Below are positions 15,835 to 20,225 of a stretch of 20,225 nucleotides of DNA, piece after piece. A program made the translations under genes and the position numbers. The notes below the pieces were generated by a model. That model made no database searches. It was not told the DNA's origin and worked only from the letters and a program-made list of their open reading frames with translations. Numbering within the stretch: position 1 is the stretch's first letter; every line of letters begins with the position of its first letter. Source of the stretch: Bacteroidales bacterium (GTDB lineage: Bacteria > Bacteroidota > Bacteroidia > Bacteroidales > GCA-2748055). The stretch lies in assembly GCA_023135025.1 (NCBI GenBank), contig JAGLTY010000006.1, forward strand, positions 1-20,225, written 5' to 3'.

Positions 15835-16399
15835 TTTTCAGTCGTTTAAATAGGGGGTCGTTCACAATCCTCTTTATCAGGCTTTTTTTGCATCTGTATT
15901 TTCTGTCTGCCGTGTGGTGAAGATCCTTGTAATTCATTGCAATACGGATATCTTCCACACTAAAATTGTTGAAATACATAGAGAGGATCTTCTGGCAATC
16001 CTTACTTAGCTCCTCAAAATGTTTATTGAACAGATTGGTCAGGTGATTCTGAAGCAAGGGGTCATCGGCAGCTCCGGGATCATTTACCACAAGAGGTTGT
16101 TGTCGCAGTTTCTCGGCTCGCTGCAGATACTTTTTGCGCTCCTGCATCCAGATATTCTTGCAGATGGCGTAGAGGTAGGTTCCAAATTTACAGCTTAACT
16201 CCAGCTCGTCCGATTTGATGCGGTTGTATACAATGATCATTGCATCCTGGAATATATCCCTGGCCTGCTCCCTCGATCCCTGGTTGTGGATAATGTATCC
16301 TTCAATGATGGGATAGTAGGTTTCATACACATGCCGGAGGAGAGGCGAATCGTGGTTTCTGATTCCTTTGATCAAATCGTTATTGGAAGGGAGTTTCAT
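15821..16399 (-). CDS. ECF-type RNA polymerase sigma factor
   Basis: The 192-residue protein has the two-domain layout of ECF sigma factors. Region 2 (about 20-90) includes EQARDIFQDAMIIVYNRI, which matches the usual core-binding block, and GTYLYAICKNIWMQERKK for the -10 contact. Region 4 (about 130-180) includes LSKDCQKILSMYFNNFSVEDIRIAMNY and a basic recognition region KYRCKKSLIKRI. It would direct transcription of an envelope-response regulon, possibly including its own operon. The only sensible start is the ATG at 16399. That start lies 11 bases after the T-tract of a strong hairpin, and the gene overlaps the anti-sigma gene by 14 bases. Confidence 0.92.
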   Translation of the reverse strand: MKLPSNNDLIKGIRNHDSPLLRHVYETYYPIIEGYIIHNQGSREQARDIFQDAMIIVYNRIKSDELELSCKFGTYLYAICKNIWMQERKKYLQRAEKLRQQPLVVNDPGAADDPLLQNHLTNLFNKHFEELSKDCQKILSMYFNNFSVEDIRIAMNYKDLHHTADRKYRCKKSLIKRIVNDPLFKRLKNELR

Positions 16400-16410
16400 T
16401 ATTCAGAATC

Positions 16411-16442
16411 AAAAAAAGGCAGGTGATTTTTGATCACCTGCC
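16411..16442 (-). terminator. Intrinsic terminator-like hairpin just before the sigma gene (possible attenuator)
   Basis: Read on the minus strand, GGCAGGTGAT and ATCACCTGCC form a perfect 10-bp stem with a 5-base loop, followed at once by seven T residues (16417-16411). This is a textbook Rho-independent terminator. It lies 185 bases beyond the dehydratase stop and only 11 bases before the sigma ATG. It may end the upstream transcript, or it may act as a leader attenuator for the sigma operon. On the plus strand the stem is preceded by A residues and is not followed by a T-run. Confidence 0.85.
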
Positions 16443-16506
16443 AGGATAGTAATAGTTTTAGTTAGCAAGTAGAAAAGAGAAATGCCTTTTCCAATTTTAC
16501 TACATG

Positions 16507-16514
16507 CAAATTTA
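16507..16514 (-). promoter_or_regulatory. Predicted -7 box upstream of the sigma operon
   Basis: The minus strand reads TAAATTTG, an exact TAnnTTTG match, about 108 bases before the sigma ATG. Transcription would start near 16500 and run through the hairpin at 16442-16411. No TTTG is seen 19-21 bases upstream. In the 227-base gap between the dehydratase and sigma genes I see only this box and the hairpin. Confidence 0.45.
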
Positions 16515-16626
16515 TTTGATTTACGCTGTAACACCGGTTAATAATTATGTTTTATAACACATATACTGGTTGATGTGGTCACCGGCATTCATATCAGCGT
16601 CTTATCCTCACTTTTTTTTCTTTTTA

Positions 16627-17568
16627 TTAAAATGGAAGGTTTGAGAGATCCACATTGCCACCTGAGAGGATCACTCCAACTTTTCTCTTTTTGAGTTCAC
16701 CGCTGTTCCTGAAGATGGCTGCCACAGCCACAGCACTGGAGGGCTCAATGACGATTTTCATTCGTTCCCAGATGAACTTCATGGCCTCAATAATCTCATT
16801 CTCCTCCACCCTGATGATTTTGCTGACAAGCTTTTGGATGATGGGGAAATTCTGATCGCCCAGCTGCGTTTTTAGTCCGTCTGCAATGGTTTTTGGATTG
16901 ATACTGGGTTGTATCTTTCCGGTTTTCAGGGAGAGGTATGCATCATCGGCACCAAATGGTTCAGCACCTATGGTTTCGATATAGTAGTGGAGATGGTTGA
17001 CTGCCAGTGCCGTACCAGCCAGGAGTCCTCCTCCGCCCACAGGGGCAATCACAACATCGAGCTGCTCCACCTTTTTTGCAAGCTCCATCACGGCAGTTGA
17101 GTGGCCCAGAATAACATTCATATCGTTGGATGGATGGATAAAAGTTGCACCCAGTTTTTTCTGATGAATCTGCATGGTCGATTCCCTGCTCTTCAGGGTG
17201 GCTTCACATTCAATGATCTGGGCGCCATATCCTGCTACGGCATTTCGTTTAACAGCCGGAGCGTTAGAGGGCATTATAATATATGCCTTGGTATTGAGCG
17301 CACTGGCAGCCAGGGCGAGTGCAGCTGCAAAATTGCCCGAAGAGTGGGTGATGACTCCGCGGGCGCGCTCATCCTCCGACAGCTGAAGAATAGCATTGAC
17401 TGCCCCCCTGATCTTAAAGGAGCCTCCCCGCTGGAAGTTTTCACATTTAAAATAGACAGTAGCATTAAGCATCCCATCGATGGTGGAGGAGGTAAGCACC
17501 GGGGTATTGTGTACATAGGGCGCGATTCTTTTAACGGCCACCTGTACATCTTTAAGAGCAGGTATCAT
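16627..17568 (-). CDS. PLP-dependent serine/threonine dehydratase or serine racemase
   Basis: The 313-residue enzyme is a fold-type II PLP protein. Lys52 in GGSFKIRGA is the Schiff-base lysine, HSSGNF (75-80) binds the substrate carboxylate, and GGGGLLAG (178-185) holds the PLP phosphate. It ends in LSGGNVDLSNLPF. Glu203, Ala207 and Asp209 in GAEPFGADDA match the divalent-metal site of mammalian serine racemase (Glu210, Ala214, Asp216). It lacks the C-terminal ACT-like domain of biosynthetic threonine deaminase IlvA, so a catabolic dehydratase (threonine to 2-oxobutyrate, serine to pyruvate) or racemase is likely; the sequence alone does not decide which. It stands alone on its strand, with gaps of 69 and 227 bases. 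Confidence 0.92.
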   Translation of the reverse strand: MIPALKDVQVAVKRIAPYVHNTPVLTSSTIDGMLNATVYFKCENFQRGGSFKIRGAVNAILQLSEDERARGVITHSSGNFAAALALAASALNTKAYIIMPSNAPAVKRNAVAGYGAQIIECEATLKSRESTMQIHQKKLGATFIHPSNDMNVILGHSTAVMELAKKVEQLDVVIAPVGGGGLLAGTALAVNHLHYYIETIGAEPFGADDAYLSLKTGKIQPSINPKTIADGLKTQLGDQNFPIIQKLVSKIIRVEENEIIEAMKFIWERMKIVIEPSSAVAVAAIFRNSGELKKRKVGVILSGGNVDLSNLPF

Positions 17569-17591
17569 AGCAACACAATTTAGTAAACAAA

Positions 17592-17616
17592 TACCAATAT
17601 CTATAAATATATGGTA
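17592..17616. repeat. AT-rich imperfect hairpin between the barrel gene and the dehydratase gene
   Basis: TACCAATAT and ATATGGTA are near-perfect inverted copies (one bulge) around an AT-rich centre. It lies after the stop of the small barrel gene and before the dehydratase start on the minus strand. It could be a weak terminator or part of the dehydratase promoter region; the following T-run is broken. Confidence 0.3.
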
Positions 17617-17637
17617 CTTTAAGGAAAAAGTAAAGGA

Positions 17638-18105
17638 TTACCTTCCAAAGCGATACCTGATGGAGAGACCAAAATCGAGCAAATCGGGTTCAAAAATAGC
17701 GTAGATATTGAGCATTGGTTTCCAGTCGAGACTAAAATTCAGCGGCAGGTCCCTGAGTGTATACTCGATACCTGCCACAGCTGCCACTCCCAGTGAGAAC
17801 TCCTCTTTCCAGTCTCCTCCGAAGGCACCACCACCCAGGTAGATGAGTGCTCTCTTATTTTTGAATGGCTCCAGGTGGTACTCATAGAGAGCAGAGAGGT
17901 TTAAGCCATTCCGGTTGAAAAGGATATCAGCTTCGATGGCCCACATTTGGTGCAGTCTGAATCCTTTATAGCTGATACCACTGGAGTAGCCGGCACGTAT
18001 ACCGGCAGCGTGATTATAGGGCTGTGCTTTCAGCTCCGCCTGCCATGTGGCCAAACAGAGCATCACTGCCAGTATAATCATATATCCGGTTTTCGGTCCC
18101 TTCAT
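17638..18105 (-). CDS. Small exported beta-barrel-like protein
   Basis: The 155-residue product has a signal peptide (about 1-27, cleavage near LKA-QP) and then alternating amphipathic strands: HAAGIRAGYSSGISYKGF, WAIEADILFNRNGLNLSALYEYH, ALIYLGGGAFGGD, FSLGVAAVAGIEYTL, LNFSLDWKPML, and a final LDFGLSIRYRFGR. An aromatic-rich last strand is typical of outer-membrane barrels. No enzymatic motif is visible. It shares an ATGA overlap with the DUF6263-like gene upstream, so the two are co-translated. Confidence 0.78.
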   Translation of the reverse strand: MKGPKTGYMIILAVMLCLATWQAELKAQPYNHAAGIRAGYSSGISYKGFRLHQMWAIEADILFNRNGLNLSALYEYHLEPFKNKRALIYLGGGAFGGDWKEEFSLGVAAVAGIEYTLRDLPLNFSLDWKPMLNIYAIFEPDLLDFGLSIRYRFGR

Positions 18106-19052
18106 CTTTTTTCTATATCAATTGGTTTTTCCACTCTGCCTCCGCTTACCTCGAAAACGGTTTCGGTATAAGAGGGGATTTTGAGTCCGGATGGAAGATA
18201 GTTGCTCTTCAGAATGGTGGTTTCGATCATTACCCTCTGACGCGAGATGCACCGTTTCAGCCATCCTGTTTCCAGGTCCATCTGGAAATCATAAGTCTGG
18301 CTTCCCGAAACAGTCGATTTCACCTCTCCCATACCGGTGGTTTCATAAAACTCTTTCATGGCATTCAGCATGCCCAGTCCCTGAATCACTATGATGTCGT
18401 CTGTTGATTTAGTCAGGTAATAGCGGTTGACCATCTTCACCGCCTTGGTGTTAAAATAGTAAGTGATGTCGTTGGTCCAGTTGGTCATGGGATGAATAAC
18501 CGGGTAGATCCATACAAACAGGTTATAGAGGCTTTTGAATGCATCCGGACCATATGCCTCCTCCAGTGTCTTTAATATGACCTGTTGTTTTGTGGTGTCG
18601 GCAACGGGAGCTGAAGCCAGTAGTGCAAAAATATCGTCTAAACCCTCAAGGCTCACCAGTTCGCCCCGTGGAGTCATCACCAGATGAAAAACGGATTGCT
18701 CCAGCATATCCACCATCTCTGTGAGCATCAGGTTTTTCCCCGATGCGGAACTAATATCTATATCCATCCGGGGTGCCAGCATGGAGATCAACAGCTCCCT
18801 GTACCGAACGCTCATATGAATCTGATTGGCACTGTCGATAGAATCCACACTGAATTCTAACCTGGTCAGGTTGTAGAAGGAGATCTCCTCACTGTCGATT
18901 GATTCGGAGTGGGTGTTCTGCTGCAGGTCTGTCTCCAGGTAATAGGTTTCACCCGGTTGCAGCCTGTAGGAGAGTGCGGGCTCCTGTGCCTGCATGCTAC
19001 CCGCCTGATTCAGCAATACCGCAAGAGCAACGATTATAAATGAGCTTTTCAT
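18102..19052 (-). CDS. Exported DUF6263-like protein of unknown function
   Basis: The 316-residue protein has a signal peptide (about 1-22, cleavage near MQA-QE). The mature part begins LSYRLQPGETYYLETDLQQN, followed by strand-rich sequence with FHLVMTPRGELVSLEGLDD and, near the end, YDFQMDLETGWLKRC. This layout recalls the Bacteroidota DUF6263 family, a guess made from memory of the pattern. No catalytic motif is evident. The gene is divergent from hydG, about 200 bases away, and overlaps the small barrel gene by 4 bases (ATGA). It may place a periplasmic partner next to an outer-membrane barrel. Confidence 0.7.
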   Translation of the reverse strand: MKSSFIIVALAVLLNQAGSMQAQEPALSYRLQPGETYYLETDLQQNTHSESIDSEEISFYNLTRLEFSVDSIDSANQIHMSVRYRELLISMLAPRMDIDISSASGKNLMLTEMVDMLEQSVFHLVMTPRGELVSLEGLDDIFALLASAPVADTTKQQVILKTLEEAYGPDAFKSLYNLFVWIYPVIHPMTNWTNDITYYFNTKAVKMVNRYYLTKSTDDIIVIQGLGMLNAMKEFYETTGMGEVKSTVSGSQTYDFQMDLETGWLKRCISRQRVMIETTILKSNYLPSGLKIPSYTETVFEVSGGRVEKPIDIEKR

Positions 19053-19089
19053 GTGGTGGATAAAAGTAGCAATTATTGTCAGAATTCAT

Positions 19090-19120
19090 TTTGTTATTCA
19101 AATAACAATATATACATTTG
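19090..19120 (+). promoter_or_regulatory. Full-consensus Bacteroidota promoter for hydG
   Basis: TTTG (19090-19093), a spacer of exactly 19 bases, then TACATTTG (19113-19120) match the Bacteroidota primary-sigma consensus TTTG-N19-TAnnTTTG. Transcription should start near 19127, giving a hydG leader of about 125 bases. The leader holds CTTTTCCGG and CCGGAGGAAG segments that could pair imperfectly; I see no known riboswitch in it. Confidence 0.7.
19091..19108. promoter_or_regulatory. Palindromic operator, Rex-like, inside the hydG promoter spacer
   Basis: TTGTTATTCAAATAACAA is a perfect palindrome of two 8-base arms around CA. It matches the Rex operator TTGTTAAnnnnTTAACAA at 12 of its 14 fixed positions. 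It lies between the -33 and -7 elements, where a bound repressor would block polymerase. A Crp/Fnr-family site (TGTTA-N6-TAACA) is an alternative reading. Confidence 0.6.
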
Positions 19121-19253
19121 TGCTCGCTGAGAAGTTGGCTTTTCCGGCTTTGAGGCACCATTATTCATCTGATCCGGAGGAAGATCTGAAGGTAAAGAGT
19201 TCAATCTGAACATGTTTCTTTATTGCTTCCAAAGGCTCGTAAATCGAAAATAA

Positions 19254-20225
19254 ATGATCTACGATCCGCAGGTTTATGCCATTGAAGATAGAGCGATGGT
19301 CCCTTTTATTTCTGAAAAGGAGATCGAGAAGACCTTAAAAGGGGCACAACCCACCAGAGAACTGGTGCGCGAAATTATTGCCAAATCATTAAACAAGAAG
19401 CGGTTGACTATGGAGGAGACTGCTCTGCTGGTTAATGCAACGGACCCGGAACTTGTAGAGGAGATCAAGGCGGGTGCCAGGAAGCTGAAGGAGCAGGTGT
19501 ACGGGAAGCGGATTGTACTGTTTGCTCCCCTCTATGTGGGGAACCTCTGCATCAACAACTGTGAGTATTGTGGTTTCCGAGCCTCCAACAAAAGCCAGAA
19601 ACGCACTACGCTGACCCATCAGGAACTGATTTCGGAGGTGGAGATGCTGGAAGATATGGGACAGAAAAGGCTGATCCTGGTTTATGGTGAACACCCCAAA
19701 TATACCCCCGAGTTTATTGCCGATACTGTACAAACTGTCTACAAGGTGAAGAAGGGGAACGGGGAGATTCGCCGTGTCAATATCAATGCGGCACCCCTCG
19801 ATATCCAGGGATTCAAAACTGTGCTGGATGCCGGGATAGGCACCTACCAGGTCTTCCAGGAGACCTACCATCGTGGTGCCTACTCCATATATCATACAGG
19901 GGGAGTGAAGAGGGATTATGACTGGAGGATATCTGCGCTGGACCGCGCCCAGGAGGCAGGTATTGATGATGTGGGGATCGGGGCACTGTTTGGATTGTAT
20001 GACTGGCGTTTTGAGGTGCTGGGACTGATCCGGCATGTGAACCACCTGGAGGCGGTTTACAATGTGGGTCCACATACCATCTCTTTTCCAAGGCTCCAAA
20101 AGGCTTCCAATGTAAAATATGACCAGAAGTGGATCGTTAGTGATGCGGACTTCACCCGCATGGTGGCCATACTACGGCTTGCAGTTCCATATACCGGCCT
20201 GATCCTGACGGCCCGTGAGCCGGCT
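19254..20225 (+). CDS. hydG: [FeFe] hydrogenase H-cluster radical SAM maturase HydG, N-terminal part (runs off the window)
   Basis: HydG splits tyrosine to make the CO and cyanide ligands delivered as an iron complex to the H-cluster of [FeFe] hydrogenase. The window holds the first 324 of about 470 residues. The radical-SAM cluster motif is CINNCEYCGF (Cys99, Cys103, Cys106; CxxxCxxC) after VLFAPLYVGNL. Other typical blocks are RLILVYGEHPKY, INAAPLD, YQVFQETYHRGAY and VGIGALFGLYDWRFEVLG. The C-terminal auxiliary-cluster domain lies beyond the edge. The ATG at 19254 follows an in-frame TAA directly. The gene stands alone on this side; other hyd genes may follow it downstream. Its promoter carries a Rex-like palindrome, which fits control by the NADH/NAD+ ratio. 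Confidence 0.97.
   Translation, partial: MIYDPQVYAIEDRAMVPFISEKEIEKTLKGAQPTRELVREIIAKSLNKKRLTMEETALLVNATDPELVEEIKAGARKLKEQVYGKRIVLFAPLYVGNLCINNCEYCGFRASNKSQKRTTLTHQELISEVEMLEDMGQKRLILVYGEHPKYTPEFIADTVQTVYKVKKGNGEIRRVNINAAPLDIQGFKTVLDAGIGTYQVFQETYHRGAYSIYHTGGVKRDYDWRISALDRAQEAGIDDVGIGALFGLYDWRFEVLGLIRHVNHLEAVYNVGPHTISFPRLQKASNVKYDQKWIVSDADFTRMVAILRLAVPYTGLILTAREPA

Noticed and set aside
16462..16494. A ten-codon TTG-started reading (MEKAFLFSTC) in the sigma leader as a possible leader peptide
   Set aside because: Too short, no ATG, no repeated regulatory codons and no visible ribosome site; the attenuator idea does not need it.
19120..19209. A 29-codon GTG-started frame in the hydG leader
   Set aside because: It would start before the predicted transcription start, and has no family resemblance; likely chance.
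19389..20099. A 236-residue open frame on the minus strand
   Set aside because: It is the complement of the well-supported hydG coding sequence and shows no recognisable motif.

Overview
The window looks like chromosomal DNA from an anaerobic member of the Bacteroidota, probably Bacteroidales or a relative. Supporting signs are a tamB/tsaD divergent pair, a SUI1/YciH protein, a two-component-type propeller/Y_Y_Y sensor, a DUF6263-like protein, promoter boxes of the Bacteroidota form TAnnTTTG, and hydG, a maturase of [FeFe] hydrogenase that implies hydrogen-producing fermentation. I saw no tRNA, rRNA, IS element, CRISPR array or phage gene. The window opens inside tamB and closes inside hydG, and every gene between appears intact.

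Layout. (1) 1-1397 (-): N-terminal part of a TamB-like translocation/assembly protein, divergent from tsaD (1449-2468, +). Their predicted -7 boxes face each other. (2) 2559-2933 (+): a SiaC-type (DUF1987) regulatory phosphoprotein whose stop abuts that of the next, convergent gene. (3) 12778 down to 2934 (-): seven co-directional genes with overlaps or gaps under 50 bases. In transcription order they are SUI1/YciH, an ankyrin-repeat protein with a barrel-like tail, a small lipoprotein, a 1120-residue propeller/Y_Y_Y/transmembrane/SpoIIE phosphatase, a stand-alone SpoIIE phosphatase, an OLD-like coiled-coil ATPase with a degenerate TOPRIM-like domain, and an exported class I glutamine amidotransferase. 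(4) 16399 down to 12872 (-): ECF sigma factor, membrane anti-sigma-like protein and a C39-peptidase ABC exporter, preceded by a strong hairpin and T-tract that ends only 11 bases before the sigma start codon. (5) 17568-16627 (-): a PLP-dependent serine/threonine dehydratase or serine racemase. (6) 19052-17638 (-): a DUF6263-like exported protein and a small barrel-like protein, coupled by an ATGA overlap. (7) 19254-end (+): hydG, with a full-consensus Bacteroidota promoter whose spacer holds a near-perfect Rex-like palindrome.

How they may work together. SiaC-family proteins are dephosphorylated by SpoIIE/PP2C phosphatases, so the SiaC homologue and the two phosphatases may form a partner-switching circuit fed by the periplasmic propeller sensor; the kinase (SiaB type) is not in the window. 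The sigma/anti-sigma/exporter unit looks like an envelope-signal-controlled peptide export module, but no substrate gene is visible. The most interesting non-coding signals are the candidate attenuator before the sigma gene and the Rex-like operator in the hydG promoter.
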